Positions 46,373-56,878 are shown, counted from the first letter of the stretch. The stretch: 64,000 nucleotides of DNA from Bacteroides zhangwenhongii (GCF_009193325.2 NZ_CP059856.1:4588001-4652000), one strand, 5' to 3'. The notes: generated from the letters alone by a model not told the origin. Program-made: numbers and translations.

Positions 46373-47206
46373 ATGAAAAAAATAGGCGCACATGTAAGTG
46401 CATCCGGCGGGGTAGAGCTTGCCCCCGTCAATGCGCATGAAATAGGAGCAAACGCGTTTGCTTTGTTCACCAAGAATCAACGCCAATGGGTAAGCAAACC
46501 ATTGACGGAAGAAAGTATCGCTCTCTTCAAAGAGAATTGTAATAAATATGGTTTCCAACCGGAATACATCTTGCCTCATGATAGCTATCTCATCAATTTG
46601 GGACATCCGGAAGAAGAAGGACTTGCCAAAAGCCGTGCCGCTTTTCTGGACGAAATGCAACGCTGCGAACAGCTTGGCCTGAAGTTATTGAATTTTCATC
46701 CTGGAAGTTCTCTCAATAAGATATCAATCGAAGACTGTTTATCCCTTATCGCAGAAAGTATCAATCTGGCGTTAGAAAAGACAAAAGGCGTGACGGCCGT
46801 TATCGAAAATACAGCCGGACAAGGCAGTAACTTGGGAAACGAATTCTGGCAACTTAAATATATCATTGACCGGGTGGACGACAAAAGCCGGGTAGGTATT
46901 TGTCTGGACACCTGCCATACTTATACGGCCGGTTACGACCTTGTCAACGAGTACGATAAGGTCTTTGATGAATTTGACAAGGAAGTAGGTTTCGGTTATC
47001 TCCGTGGGATGCACCTGAATGATTCCAAGAAAGCATTGGGCAGCCACGTAGACCGCCACGACAGTATAGGCGAAGGCCTGATAGGAAAGGCTTTCTTTGA
47101 AAGACTGATGAAAGATCCCAGATTCGATAATATCCCACTCATACTCGAAACTCCGGATGAAAGCAAATGGGCAGAAGAAATTTCATGGCTCAGAAGCATT
47201 GAATAA
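46373..47206 (+). CDS. nfo: Endonuclease IV (AP endonuclease)
   Basis: A 277-residue zinc-dependent AP endonuclease that cuts 5' of abasic sites in base-excision repair. All family signatures are present: [11 protein letters not shown] at the N terminus, the metal ligands in [58 protein letters not shown] and LILETPDE. Length is normal. It is transcribed alone, convergent with the ClC channel gene; the two stops are only 5 bp apart. Confidence 0.97.
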   Translation: MKKIGAHVSASGGVELAPVNAHEIGANAFALFTKNQRQWVSKPLTEESIALFKENCNKYGFQPEYILPHDSYLINLGHPEEEGLAKSRAAFLDEMQRCEQLGLKLLNFHPGSSLNKISIEDCLSLIAESINLALEKTKGVTAVIENTAGQGSNLGNEFWQLKYIIDRVDDKSRVGICLDTCHTYTAGYDLVNEYDKVFDEFDKEVGFGYLRGMHLNDSKKALGSHVDRHDSIGEGLIGKAFFERLMKDPRFDNIPLILETPDESKWAEEISWLRSIE

Positions 47207-47211
47207 TCCGG

Positions 47212-48783
47212 TCAATAAATATTTGCCATGCTGACCAAAGGTTCATATAGTTTCTCGATATCTTGTGAATCCATTTCTATCTGAACCTGGTCGCCCGGCA
47301 TTAGCGTTTGTCCCTTAGGCGCACAATCTTTCTTATCCCGATGGACATTAATGATAATGCAACGTTCCGGCAAGCGAAGTTCATCTACAATTTTCCCGTC
47401 TAAATAAGAACCGCTCATCACCTCAACAGACAAGGTATAGCGTGTTTCCTCCTTAAATGCGGGCGAATGAATCATATCTTCATATAAAGTTACATTAAGG
47501 GGTTTTATCTGGAGCATTTCCGTGAAATAATAAGTCAATCCTCCTACAACAATCGACGGATAGAATACTTCCAGATGTCCTGTTATCTCCGTTATCAAGA
47601 CGATAGCAGTCAAAGGAGTACGGACGACTGCCACCAGAAAAGCAGACATACAAATCAACATGATATAACTAATATTCTCATAGGCAATGACTCCCTGTTG
47701 AACCATAATCAAGGCTATAATTTGCCCAAGCAGTCCGCCTGTCACTAATGTAGGAATGAAACTTCCTCCCGGCAATCCCGAAGAAAAAGAAAAAATACTA
47801 AAGACCAAGTGTAATAACATCATACCTACAATCCAGAGAATATGCATATCCGGATGCATAGCCTGCGAAAGCAAGAACTGTTCCCCTCCCCCAGTCAGAT
47901 TGACTTCAGTCATAGAAATCATGAAAGCAATGAAAAGCAGATACAGCATTTTCACATATTCCGGGTGCTTGATGGCAGGATAAATACGTTTCACCTGAAG
48001 AGTAGTTATAGAGAACAGTTTTCCGAAAACAGAAATAACAGCAGCCAGCAAAAGAAACAGTTTCACTTGCGACCAAAACGTCATGCCCGGCACTATCGCA
48101 TCTATCTGGAAATAAGGATTAATCGGAAAAATCCAACTGGCAACCCCACCGGCTACTACCCCCGCCAAAAGAGTTGTAATGGCGGTTTTCGGAGCGTCAA
48201 ACCGCTCTATGGACTCAATAACCAACAGCGATGAAGCCAACGGCGCAGCGAAAGCAGCCGCCAACCCGGCACCTGCCCCCGCAGACAGTAATTGTTTCCG
48301 CTCACCGGCAAGCACTCTGCCCCATTTGGAAACCAAACAGCCTACATAGGAGCCGATCTGGACGGAAGGTCCTTCACGCCCTAAAGAAAGTCCCGTACTC
48401 AACGCAAGTATTCCACCTACAAATTTAGAGATCAATTCAATCAGAGGATGTTTATATTCCACCCTCCCGTTAATGACACCTCGTGTCTGCGGAATACCTC
48501 CCCCTGTTATCAAAGGCATTTTCTTGACCAGCCAGGAAACAAATACCAGAATGCCCCACATCAATAGAAAAAGGGGGATATACCAATACCATTTGGGATG
48601 AGAGTTGAAAAAGTCGTAACGCAGATTGAAGAAATATTGAAGCAAATAATGATAAGGGACAGCAATAAGCCCCGTCAGCAATCCAACAAAGATACTGACG
48701 AAGTAAAGCCGCGCATCAATCAATTTCAGTTTGAAGATTCGCCAACGGCCGTCATCTTTTATTTTTTTCATCAATCTAAACAT
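47212..48783 (-). CDS. ClC-family chloride channel/transporter with TrkA-C-like tail
   Basis: The frame extends to 48828, but ATG at 48783 (MFRLMKKIK) is a more natural start; the product is about 523 residues. The ClC signatures are GGGIPQTRG (GxGIP), GLSLGREGPSVQIG (GREGP) and SSGLPGGSFIPTLVTGG (GxFxP), within about ten membrane helices. A C-terminal TrkA_C-type domain (about 440-520, SYLDGKIVDELRLPERCIIIN) may bind a ligand. It moves chloride, probably in exchange for protons; whether it is channel or exchanger cannot be read safely here. Confidence 0.9.
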   Translation of the reverse strand: MFRLMKKIKDDGRWRIFKLKLIDARLYFVSIFVGLLTGLIAVPYHYLLQYFFNLRYDFFNSHPKWYWYIPLFLLMWGILVFVSWLVKKMPLITGGGIPQTRGVINGRVEYKHPLIELISKFVGGILALSTGLSLGREGPSVQIGSYVGCLVSKWGRVLAGERKQLLSAGAGAGLAAAFAAPLASSLLVIESIERFDAPKTAITTLLAGVVAGGVASWIFPINPYFQIDAIVPGMTFWSQVKLFLLLAAVISVFGKLFSITTLQVKRIYPAIKHPEYVKMLYLLFIAFMISMTEVNLTGGGEQFLLSQAMHPDMHILWIVGMMLLHLVFSIFSFSSGLPGGSFIPTLVTGGLLGQIIALIMVQQGVIAYENISYIMLICMSAFLVAVVRTPLTAIVLITEITGHLEVFYPSIVVGGLTYYFTEMLQIKPLNVTLYEDMIHSPAFKEETRYTLSVEVMSGSYLDGKIVDELRLPERCIIINVHRDKKDCAPKGQTLMPGDQVQIEMDSQDIEKLYEPLVSMANIY

Positions 48784-48870
48784 ACTACCACTCTTCACCG
48801 TTTTATACGCATGACATACAACAACCAAAACAGGGTAGTGGTTTCAGACAAATGAAGATTTAATTTCCAA

Positions 48871-51618
48871 TTAGCGTCCCATCAGATTCAAGCGTAGAAT
48901 AGCGTGTACCATAAAATAAGAACCCAAAGCGTTGTAATCCGTATCACGGATAGCGGTAGCGGTAATGGTACGTATCATTGAAACATCCTGACGGAGCATA
49001 TCATATATCTTGAAGTGGAGCAACAATTGTTTCCGCTTCAAGAAGGCTTTCGACAACTGACAATTCCACATCAGATTCTCCCGAGCATAACCTTCGTAAC
49101 CATAGCCGGAACGTTGGAAATAGGTAAGATCGGTATACAATTCCATTCCCCAAGGGAGATAATATTGTACTTCCGTCCCGAAACGATAATCATACGTTTC
49201 CGTACGCGTTTCTTTCACATTGTTGTGCGAATTATTATAAAGCAACTCGGCACGTGCGCTGATCTCCATCTGCTTTGTCCGATACGTTAATTGCAGACGT
49301 TGACGGGCGGTAAGATGTTTCACAGTACTTTTCACGGGAGCTTCTTTATTGATAGTGGTATACCCGTTCTGATTCCGGTATTGCACATATGAGTAGGTGC
49401 GGAATATCCAGCTTCGGTTTCTGAAAGGAGTGTTGAGGGAGAAAGAACCCAAAGCCCGCCAATTCCCGTTCAGATTGAGTGGAGTCGTGGTCCGTACCCC
49501 CGTTTCGCTATCATACGTCACTTGATTGGTTACGCTATTAATCGTGTTTTCAACCAAAGCGGTGGCAACCATATTCCGTTGACGTTTCATATTGTAGGAA
49601 TTGAAATTCAACGTAAATGTATTTATATAAGAAGGTTTCAAAGAAGGATTACCCACCCGGATGTTCAAAGGATTGGTACGATCTGTCACAGGCTGCAGAT
49701 CACGTATATTGGGTTGGCGACTCTTTCCCCGATATACTATTTGCAAACGGGTACGCTTGGAGAACTTATAACGGAAATTGACGGTAGGAGAGAAATTAAA
49801 AACAGATCTTTCCAATTGATTTTCCGGATCATCCTTCAATACGGAATGGCTCACAGACTTCTGAGGTTCAAAGTCGGCACCTATATTATAGTTATATTTC
49901 TTTCGGGAAGTGCGAACCGCAACATTAAACAAGTGATTGCTATACTGATTTTCGAAACAGTTGCTTGCCTCTTCATCATAATCGGGAGTAAATTCGTCCA
50001 AATCCTTATCCCAATTGTAAACGAAATGATCGGAATTATTCGCCCGATACTGATAACTGTAACGGAACTGAAGAAAATGCAACCAAGGTAACGGCTCTAC
50101 ATAGACCAGTTGTACCCGATAATTATAGCCGTCTATTTCGTCTTCTATCTTTTGATTCTGAACTTTTTCCGTATTGTTCTTAAAATAATGCGTGGTAGAA
50201 AGATTCTTTCTGTCCGTTGAAGAGGCATTACTTCCATAATCCACTTTCAAGGCTATATTTCTCCCCATCCGACTCAGTTTACGACTGAGTTGCATCATCA
50301 TCGTTACATTGTACGAAGAATTATGATTGGTTCCGGATGACTCTTTCTCATTAAGCAAAACATCATTCCCCCACCCTTGCTGGAAACTACCGTTACGTCT
50401 GTCATTCGCGGCAGTACGGTATTGGGGACGAAAGATTAAGGTTGTAACAGAATCCATCTTCCATTCCAAAAACACATTTGCGATCAGATTGTCATTTTTC
50501 AGGCGGTTGCGCCCCGTACTTTGCGTTATCGACTTATCTTGACGGAGAAAGTTATCGACTGTCGTACGACTATCTTCCAGCCTGTCCGTACCTACATATT
50601 GAATATTCGAACGAAATTTAACGCGTTGCCAATCGTATGTAGCGTTAATACCTAAAGAACGGGAAGTAGTCAGTCCTTTTTGTGTACGCAGGTTACCGCT
50701 GGAGACTGCTGATTCTTTTTGCATCTCAGAGAATCCCTGATTATTCGTATTATTCAGGTTTCCGATAATAGTCAATTGGGAGTTGTCGCGAAAACGGTTC
50801 AATGTATTGGCCAGTTCATAACGGTCTTTGCTTCCATATCCACCCATAAAATTCTCCATCCAACCGAGTTTCATATTCTTTTTCACAGACAGATCGAGAA
50901 TCATTTCTTCCTCCCCGTCATCAATCCCCGTAAGACGTGCCAAATCAGACTTACGTTCATACGCTTTCAGCTTTTCCACCATTTCCACCGGGAGGTTCTT
51001 TAATGCCGCTTTCGGATCGTCGGAAAAGAACTCTTTTCCATCTACCAGAATCTTCTTCACTTCTTTTCCATGAATCAACAATTTTCCGTCCGCATCTATC
51101 TCTCCACCGGGAAGTTGCTTCACTAAATCTTCCAACATCGAACCTTCGGGAGTACGAAAAGCAGACGCATTAAAGACGGTTGTATCTTCTTCGGTTACCG
51201 CCATAGGCGCTTGTCCTACCACAACGGTTTCATCCAAAGCAATTACTTCCGGAGCTAAAGGTATATCACCCAGATTATTTTTATGACTGTCCGCTACAGG
51301 CGATACTTCCCGATAAACCGCAGTGTATCCGATAAAAGAGACATGAAGCAACAAAGACTTATTTTTGGGAGCGGCAACGGTCAATCGGAATTTACCTTCC
51401 GCATCGGTTGCCCCTCCTACTAACAGGGAGCTATCCGATAAAGCCAAAAGCCGGACCGTAGCAAACGGTACCGGCTGATAGGTTTCCGAATCAACGACAC
51501 GTCCGAAGAAACGCTTTCCACCGGACTGCGCATAAGCAGCCAAACTGATAATCAGCAAGAAGACATAACAACTAATCAAACGCCGCTGAAAAAAACAAAT
51601 ATGGCTGCCTATGTTCAA
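48871..51618 (-). CDS. TonB-dependent-receptor-like outer-membrane beta-barrel (OMP_b-brl_3 type)
   Basis: A 915-residue outer-membrane protein with an SPI signal (CYVFLLIISLAAYAQ), an N-terminal carboxypeptidase-regulatory-like beta domain (GRVVDSETYQPVPFATV), a plug-like domain (LDETVVVGQAPMAV, SMLEDLVKQLPGGEIDADG) and a C-terminal barrel of the OMP_b-brl_3 kind. There is no SusD partner, so nutrient import of the SusC type is unlikely; the substrate is unknown. It is the distal gene of an ECF sigma/anti-sigma operon, which suggests its level responds to an envelope signal. Confidence 0.85.
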   Translation of the reverse strand: MNIGSHICFFQRRLISCYVFLLIISLAAYAQSGGKRFFGRVVDSETYQPVPFATVRLLALSDSSLLVGGATDAEGKFRLTVAAPKNKSLLLHVSFIGYTAVYREVSPVADSHKNNLGDIPLAPEVIALDETVVVGQAPMAVTEEDTTVFNASAFRTPEGSMLEDLVKQLPGGEIDADGKLLIHGKEVKKILVDGKEFFSDDPKAALKNLPVEMVEKLKAYERKSDLARLTGIDDGEEEMILDLSVKKNMKLGWMENFMGGYGSKDRYELANTLNRFRDNSQLTIIGNLNNTNNQGFSEMQKESAVSSGNLRTQKGLTTSRSLGINATYDWQRVKFRSNIQYVGTDRLEDSRTTVDNFLRQDKSITQSTGRNRLKNDNLIANVFLEWKMDSVTTLIFRPQYRTAANDRRNGSFQQGWGNDVLLNEKESSGTNHNSSYNVTMMMQLSRKLSRMGRNIALKVDYGSNASSTDRKNLSTTHYFKNNTEKVQNQKIEDEIDGYNYRVQLVYVEPLPWLHFLQFRYSYQYRANNSDHFVYNWDKDLDEFTPDYDEEASNCFENQYSNHLFNVAVRTSRKKYNYNIGADFEPQKSVSHSVLKDDPENQLERSVFNFSPTVNFRYKFSKRTRLQIVYRGKSRQPNIRDLQPVTDRTNPLNIRVGNPSLKPSYINTFTLNFNSYNMKRQRNMVATALVENTINSVTNQVTYDSETGVRTTTPLNLNGNWRALGSFSLNTPFRNRSWIFRTYSYVQYRNQNGYTTINKEAPVKSTVKHLTARQRLQLTYRTKQMEISARAELLYNNSHNNVKETRTETYDYRFGTEVQYYLPWGMELYTDLTYFQRSGYGYEGYARENLMWNCQLSKAFLKRKQLLLHFKIYDMLRQDVSMIRTITATAIRDTDYNALGSYFMVHAILRLNLMGR

Positions 51619-51665
51619 TTTTGTGTCGATTTAGTAAAATAAAACTCTAATAATAAACCTAATCT

Positions 51666-52232
51666 TTATTTTTCACCTTGACGCGGAGCACGAGGCTTCT
51701 GTCCCTCATGGTGTCCTTGTCCCGGTTTACGTCCTTTTTTTCTACGGTCAAATTCTTTTTTGAATTTATTCGCATTGCTTTTCTCCTGTTGATAGATCTT
51801 CATAATCTGCTTCTGAGAAAGTATCTTGCTAAACTCGTTATAATACTTTTCACGAATATCCAACATTTTGCGACTCTGAGCAAATTGGTTCTTCAACATC
51901 GCCGCTATCTCCGTATCAGTCATAGACGGCCGTTGACCTTCTCTTTTAGCATTTGCTTCCGCACCTTGTGCTTTTTCCGCTCTGGGCTTACGGTTCATCA
52001 TGCGACATTCACGCAATTCGTTCAGATATTTCTCGTAGACAGGAGTAAACTTAGCTGCTGTTGCATCATCCAACATCAACGTTTTAACCATCTGATTGGT
52101 CTGCATCTGCACCATTTGTTCCTGCGTAGGACGCTGTTTCTTTTCTCTGTTATCATTGTTTTGAGCAGAAAGGCTCATCTGACTCCCCAACAGGAGAGCA
52201 CCCAAAAGTACATAAATAAATTTCATCTTCAT
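51666..52232 (-). CDS. Periplasmic Spy/DUF4890-like protein
   Basis: A 188-residue exported protein (signal YVLLGALLLGSQMSLSAQ) rich in charged helices: MVQMQTNQMVKTLMLDD, AAKFTPVYEKYLNELRECR and MLDIREKYYNEFSKILSQKQIMKIYQQE. This resembles the LTxxQ/Spy repeat pattern, with a basic, glycine/histidine-rich tail (RRKKGRKPGQGHHEGQKPR). Spy-type proteins act as periplasmic chaperones or metal-responsive sensors. It sits between the anti-sigma-like gene and the outer-membrane receptor, with gaps of about 35-50 bp. Confidence 0.72.
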   Translation of the reverse strand: MKMKFIYVLLGALLLGSQMSLSAQNNDNREKKQRPTQEQMVQMQTNQMVKTLMLDDATAAKFTPVYEKYLNELRECRMMNRKPRAEKAQGAEANAKREGQRPSMTDTEIAAMLKNQFAQSRKMLDIREKYYNEFSKILSQKQIMKIYQQEKSNANKFKKEFDRRKKGRKPGQGHHEGQKPRAPRQGEK

Positions 52233-52265
52233 AATCTTTACGTTTTAAATAATTGATTGAGTTAC

Positions 52266-52619
52266 TTAATTTAAAAATATATCGTTTTCAGAGAAGCTGA
52301 CGAGCTCTTCCAACTCCTCATCCGACAATTCTTTAATCCACTTATCTACCGCGTCCGTACCATTACTTCTATCGACAGCCAATATCGAAGAAGGCGACTT
52401 AACGTCATTTATCTGACGCAAGGACGGAACGAATAAGAATCCGGCTAATATTGCCGCCATCGTAACAACCGCAGAAACAATCAGTTTCAAATGTGACTTC
52501 CGCCGTTGCTTTACTCCCGCACGCTCCATCACTCTCCGTTGCATATCTTCGAAAAAGCCATCAGGAGTACGGTAAGGGGTACGTTTTCCAATATCGTCAA
52601 AATCAAAATCCTTTTTCAT
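52266..52619 (-). CDS. Putative membrane anti-sigma factor
   Basis: A 117-residue protein with a short cytosolic segment containing TPYRTPDGFFEDMQRRVMERA, one membrane helix (LKLIVSAVVTMAAILAGFLFV) and an acidic periplasmic tail (WIKELSDEELEELVSFSEND). It begins 4 bp after the ECF sigma stop codon, the normal place for a cognate anti-sigma factor. No zinc-finger (ZAS) motif is seen, so it belongs to the simpler Bacteroides type. Confidence 0.75.
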   Translation of the reverse strand: MKKDFDFDDIGKRTPYRTPDGFFEDMQRRVMERAGVKQRRKSHLKLIVSAVVTMAAILAGFLFVPSLRQINDVKSPSSILAVDRSNGTDAVDKWIKELSDEELEELVSFSENDIFLN

Positions 52620-52623
52620 TCTT

Positions 52624-53163
52624 CTATCTATTTAATATGTATTCCTTTATTTTCTCTTTTGCATAATGGTAGTTTACTTTAAGTGTTTCCACCTTACTAT
52701 CCAAGATTCGTGCTATTTCTTCGTATTCGAGTTCATCGTAATAACGCAAGTTGAACACAAGACGTTGTTTCTCCGGTAAACTCAAAATAGCTTCCTGAAA
52801 TTTCACTGCCAACTCATTCTCGTAATCAATGTAATCAGAAGCTTGCAACTTGTTTATTAATTCCTCTTGAATCTCTTCGGAGGCAACGTTTCCTTCTTCT
52901 TTACGGTCATTCAGCAAACGCAGACTTTCATTTGTCGCGATCCGATAAATCCACGTACTCAAAGAACTTTCACTACGGAACTGGTCTAAGTGCCGGAACA
53001 CGCGGATAAACACTTCTTGAAGTACGTCCTCTGCATCTTCATGAGATACAACCAGTCTACGAATATAATTGTATATCGGCTCCTGAAAAACGTCCATCAA
53101 CATCTTGAATCCCCGTTCGCGATTCGAGGCACAAGTTTCTCTGATTTTATTCTCATTTATCAT
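52624..53163 (-). CDS. ECF-type RNA polymerase sigma factor
   Basis: A sigma-70 family, ECF-group sigma factor. Region 2 is MLMDVFQEPIYNYIRRLV..EDAEDVLQEVFIRVFRHLDQF..LSTWIYRIATNESL, and region 4 is LSLPEKQRLVFNLRYYDELEYEEIARIL. I place the start at 53163 (MINENKIRE, 179 residues); 53199 is also possible. Starts farther upstream (to 53316) are excluded because the frame would run through the terminator of the gene behind it. It would direct transcription of its own operon (anti-sigma, Spy-like protein, receptor) and other envelope genes. Confidence 0.9.
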   Translation of the reverse strand: MINENKIRETCASNRERGFKMLMDVFQEPIYNYIRRLVVSHEDAEDVLQEVFIRVFRHLDQFRSESSLSTWIYRIATNESLRLLNDRKEEGNVASEEIQEELINKLQASDYIDYENELAVKFQEAILSLPEKQRLVFNLRYYDELEYEEIARILDSKVETLKVNYHYAKEKIKEYILNR

Positions 53164-53286
53164 CGATTCTTTTTCTGAACTTTGTCTATTAGAACGCATA
53201 AAAGTGTGGAAGTTAAATACAGAATCTTGCTTTTTGCTTTTATTAACGAGTGAAGGATATGGAAGGAAATAATAATAAGATAAAAA

Positions 53287-53326
53287 AAACGTCTCCATAA
53301 GCTCTGCCAAGAGCATGAAGACGTTT
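53287..53326 (-). terminator. Terminator of the DUF4250 gene
   Basis: AAACGTCT and AGACGTTT pair (8 bp) with an inner CTCT/AGAG stem; read on the minus strand it is followed by a run of eight Ts. Confidence 0.85.
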
Positions 53327-53372
53327 CGGATATCCGGATAGATTGTTAGTCTGTAAATTAAAGAAAAGACCG

Positions 53373-53549
53373 TTACCAGAATTTATTATGTTCTGCACTA
53401 TATTCAAAGCCTGCGGCTTTTAATTGACTCACCAGCTCTTCCTTATCTACATCCATATCTTCACAAAGTTCATCAAGCGAAGAATAGCAATCCCGCAATT
53501 TCATATTGATAACGCTAAACAGCATCATCGGATCTTTAGGTAACTCCAT
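53373..53549 (-). CDS. DUF4250 family small protein
   Basis: A 58-residue cytosolic protein from the preferred start MELPKDPMMLFSVINMKLRD; the frame extends nine codons upstream, but a promoter element covers that part. The short helical pattern, with DELCEDMDVDKEELVSQLKAAGFEY, corresponds to the DUF4250 family. Its function is not known to me. It has its own promoter and terminator. Confidence 0.82.
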   Translation of the reverse strand: MELPKDPMMLFSVINMKLRDCYSSLDELCEDMDVDKEELVSQLKAAGFEYSAEHNKFW

Positions 53550-53575
53550 AATATACAATCTTTTTAAACCGGACA

Positions 53576-53583
53576 CAAAGTTA
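53576..53583 (-). promoter_or_regulatory. Putative -7 promoter element of the DUF4250 gene
   Basis: On the minus strand TAACTTTG matches TAnnTTTG, 26 bp before the ATG at 53549. Confidence 0.5.
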
Positions 53584-53781
53584 CAGTAATCTCATTGAAC
53601 GGCAAAACAAATTGAGGACCAACTTTTTTCTATTCCGCAGAAAGACTTGATTTGTAAAACAAGCATCTGCAAGCAATATGGTATAGATATATAAAAAAAG
53701 CAGCGGTTCTATTAGCCGATTTACTTCTTTCCCGACAATACCAAATATAAAGAAAAGTATCGCAAGAAACTTCTGAACGCA

Positions 53782-53814
53782 AAAAGCGTGCAACTCATTG
53801 AGCTGCACGCTTTT
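53782..53814 (-). terminator. Terminator of dnaK
   Basis: AAAAGCGTGCAACTC pairs with GAGCTGCACGCTTTT around an ATT loop with a single bulge, just after the dnaK stop. T runs on both sides mean it may act in either direction. Confidence 0.85.
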
Positions 53815-53847
53815 GCTTATTGTTTATTATCTGTTTCCTTATCGGAA

Positions 53848-55761
53848 TCATTTGACTTCCTCAAAATCAGCATCCTGTACATTATCTCCATGCTTGCTGT
53901 TATCTTGCTGACCAGCACCGCCATTCATATCAGGACCTGCTTGCGCTCCACCCTGTGCACCGCTCTGAGCGTACATTTCAGCACTTGCAGCTTGGAAAGC
54001 AGTATTGATTTCCGCCATAGCAGTATCGATAGCAGCCAAATCCTGAGCTTTATGAGCATCTTTCAGTTTCTGCAAAGCAGCTTCAATCGGAGCTTTCTTG
54101 TCAGCAGGTAACTTATCGCCCAATTCGTTCAACTGATTTTCAGTAGAGAAAATTACACTATCAGCTTGATTCAGCTTATCAATCTTCTCACGCTCCTTCT
54201 TATCTGCTTCAGCATTAGCTTCAGCTTCAGCCTTCATCTTTTCGATTTCCTCCTTGCTCAAACCGCTGGAAGCTTCGATACGGATAGCCTGTTCTTTACC
54301 GGTAGCCTTGTCTTTTGCAGATACTTTCAAGATACCGTTGGCATCGATGTCGAATGTAACCTCAATTTGAGGAACACCACGACGAGCCGGAGCAATACCT
54401 GTCAAATTGAACTGACCGATTGATTTATTCTGTGCAGCCATCGGACGTTCTCCCTGTAATACGTGGATAGTAACTTCCGTCTGGTTATCGGCAGCAGTAG
54501 AGAAAGTCTCACTCTTACGAGCCGGGATGGTAGTGTTAGCGTCAATCAGCTTAGTCATTACGCCACCCAGCGTTTCGATACCCATTGACAACGGAGTAAC
54601 ATCCAACAATACCACACCTTTGATTTCATCTGTCAAAACAGCACCCTGCACAGCAGCACCTACAGCAACAACTTCATCCGGATTCACGCCCTTAGAAGGA
54701 GTCTTGCCGAAGAAATCTTCTACCAGTTTCTGAACAGCCGGGATACGGGAAGAACCACCTACAAGGATTACCTCATCGATATCGGCATTGTTCAAACCTG
54801 CATCGCTCATCGCTTTCTTACATGGTTCAAGACAAGCCTGAATCAATCCGTGAGCCAAAGATTCAAATTTAGCACGAGTCAACGTCTTAACCAAGTGCTT
54901 AGGTACACCGGCTACCGGCATAATGTACGGCAAGTTGATTTCTGTGCTTGTAGAAGAAGAAAGTTCAATCTTAGCTTTTTCAGCAGCCTCTTTCAAACGT
55001 TGCAGAGCCATCGGATCCTGAGTCAAGTCAGCACCTTCATCATTCTTGAATTCCTGTACCAACCAATTGATGATTACCTGGTCGAAGTCATCGCCACCCA
55101 AGTGAGTGTCACCATTTGTTGAAAGCACTTCAAATACACCACCACCGAATTCGAGGATAGAGATATCGAATGTACCACCACCAAGGTCGAATACAGCAAT
55201 CTTCATATCTTTGTGAGCCTTATCCAGACCGTAGGCAAGAGCTGCGGCTGTCGGTTCGTTTACAATACGTTTTACTTCCAGACCAGCAATTTGTCCGGCT
55301 TCTTTTGTAGCCTGACGTTGAGAGTCAGAGAAATAAGCAGGAACGGTAATCACAGCTTCTGTCACTTCTTGTCCCAAATAGTCTTCAGCGGTTTTCTTCA
55401 TCTTCTGAAGAATCATTGCAGAAATTTCCTGCGGAGTATACAGACGACCGTCAATATCCACACGCGGAGTATTGTTGTCACCTTTCACTACTTTATAAGG
55501 AACACGCTCTACTTCTTTCTGTACTTGATCCCAAGTTTCACCCATGAAACGTTTAATAGAGAAAATCGTACGCGTAGGGTTGGTAATAGCCTGACGCTTA
55601 GCAGGATCACCCACTTTACGTTCACCACCATCCACAAAAGCAACTACTGAAGGAGTTGTGCGCTTACCTTCACTGTTTGCAATTACTACCGGTTCGTTAC
55701 CTTCAAATACGGCAACACAAGAGTTTGTTGTTCCTAAGTCAATACCAATAATTTTTCCCAT
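53848..55761 (-). CDS. dnaK: Molecular chaperone DnaK (Hsp70)
   Basis: A 637-residue Hsp70. The nucleotide-binding domain begins [13 protein letters not shown] and contains [13 protein letters not shown] and [11 protein letters not shown]. The linker [12 protein letters not shown] leads to the peptide-binding domain, and the tail ends in the usual acidic DADFEEVK after a Gly/Ala/Gln-rich stretch. It folds and disaggregates proteins with DnaJ and GrpE; neither partner is adjacent. It is a single-gene unit; the 268 bp upstream (55762-56030) show no obvious promoter element of the TAnnTTTG kind and no CIRCE-like repeat. Confidence 0.98.
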   Translation of the reverse strand: MGKIIGIDLGTTNSCVAVFEGNEPVVIANSEGKRTTPSVVAFVDGGERKVGDPAKRQAITNPTRTIFSIKRFMGETWDQVQKEVERVPYKVVKGDNNTPRVDIDGRLYTPQEISAMILQKMKKTAEDYLGQEVTEAVITVPAYFSDSQRQATKEAGQIAGLEVKRIVNEPTAAALAYGLDKAHKDMKIAVFDLGGGTFDISILEFGGGVFEVLSTNGDTHLGGDDFDQVIINWLVQEFKNDEGADLTQDPMALQRLKEAAEKAKIELSSSTSTEINLPYIMPVAGVPKHLVKTLTRAKFESLAHGLIQACLEPCKKAMSDAGLNNADIDEVILVGGSSRIPAVQKLVEDFFGKTPSKGVNPDEVVAVGAAVQGAVLTDEIKGVVLLDVTPLSMGIETLGGVMTKLIDANTTIPARKSETFSTAADNQTEVTIHVLQGERPMAAQNKSIGQFNLTGIAPARRGVPQIEVTFDIDANGILKVSAKDKATGKEQAIRIEASSGLSKEEIEKMKAEAEANAEADKKEREKIDKLNQADSVIFSTENQLNELGDKLPADKKAPIEAALQKLKDAHKAQDLAAIDTAMAEINTAFQAASAEMYAQSGAQGGAQAGPDMNGGAGQQDNSKHGDNVQDADFEEVK

Positions 55762-56030
55762 GATCGTTATTTTTTATTTATTATTTATTCTATAATTTCT
55801 TTTGTCCGGTTGTTTTTCCATCCTTTTCCTAGGGTGTAATCCCAAACGGACGTTTATTAAAAGACAAACCGTATGCCAAAAAGAAATTATACGAATGCTT
55901 GACATAATATCTGCCAAAAAGACAGTTTCAACAAATAAAACACTGCTGACACAGTCAAACCCGGACACTATCAGCAACTGACTCATTAAACAAATACAGG
56001 CGGTTCTGGTTCAATGCCAACAAAAAAAAT

Positions 56031-56063
56031 ATGCCTATGTCGTCATGTGCGACACAGGCATAC
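56031..56063 (-). terminator. Terminator of the META-domain gene
   Basis: TGCCTATGTCG pairs with CGACACAGGCA (one mismatch), placed 27 bp after the stop of the META gene and followed by T-rich sequence on the minus strand. Confidence 0.7.
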
Positions 56064-56089
56064 CTTATTATATATATTATTCTTACTTA

Positions 56090-56878
56090 TTACTTTTCCA
56101 AGACGAGCACTAATGCATTATTTGCGTCATACAAACCGATTCCGCCACCTGATAATACATCAAACGACTTCACCTCATTCAAGGCTTTCAGAATCTTACC
56201 TTCCGTTTCCATGTCCGGACAAGCCATCATCGTGCTTGCCACTCCCGGAAAAGAGATTGATTTAGCATTGCTTGCACTGGTTTCAAAGCCACCGTTTATC
56301 AAGTTACATCCGGCATTGCCATGAATCGTTTTCTTTTTCACATCAAAAGCGATGAAAGGTTGCTTTTCCATCCCAGAAGGGATTGCTTCGCCATTCGCTT
56401 CCTTTATTTTCCATTCTCCATTCAAAACAGACAATTTCACATTAGCCTCCTTCTTTTCAAGAACCACAACCGGACGATTGGATGCATTGCAAAGATACAT
56501 TTTATCTTTACCGGCTTTCTTATATCCTTTTACTTGTGCCAAAGCACCCAATACATTTCTCTCAGTAGTCATATCCGGACACATCATCTTCGTACCCGCC
56601 ATCGCGCCCAACGAAAGGCTTCCCGGTTTCGCATTTACATCGAAACTACCCATCATACGATTACAGCCGCTATTACCGGACACACGACCGGTTGCAGTAT
56701 CAAAAGTAATAAAAGGAAGGGTTCTGCTTTCGCCCGGAGTCACTTTCGAGCCATTGACCTCTATGATATTCCACTCGCCATTGATTGATGACAAAGGTAT
56801 TGCCTTCTCTACTGAACGGCATGAAGACATTGCAAGCGCTGTACCCGCAATGCAAATTGAAACTAGTACTTTATTCAT
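56090..56878 (-). CDS. Lipoprotein with two META (HslJ-like) domains
   Basis: A 262-residue lipoprotein (AGTALAMSSC followed by RSVEK). Two tandem META domains are visible: the first about 30-140 (LSSINGEWNIIEVNG, SGNSGCNRMMGSF, MMCPDMTTERN), the second about 150-262 (LSVLNGEWKIKEANG, HGNAGCNLINGGF, MMACPDMETEGK). Each carries the GNxGCN motif and the MxCPDM segment. Relatives such as HslJ are envelope proteins linked to heat or antibiotic stress; the exact role is unknown. The neighbourhood with dnaK fits a stress theme, but it has its own promoter. Confidence 0.9.
   Translation of the reverse strand: MNKVLVSICIAGTALAMSSCRSVEKAIPLSSINGEWNIIEVNGSKVTPGESRTLPFITFDTATGRVSGNSGCNRMMGSFDVNAKPGSLSLGAMAGTKMMCPDMTTERNVLGALAQVKGYKKAGKDKMYLCNASNRPVVVLEKKEANVKLSVLNGEWKIKEANGEAIPSGMEKQPFIAFDVKKKTIHGNAGCNLINGGFETSASNAKSISFPGVASTMMACPDMETEGKILKALNEVKSFDVLSGGGIGLYDANNALVLVLEK

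Noticed and set aside
53164..53316. N-terminal extension of the ECF sigma factor
   Set aside because: The added codons pass through the terminator hairpin of the DUF4250 gene and match nothing in sigma factors; an internal ATG is preferred.
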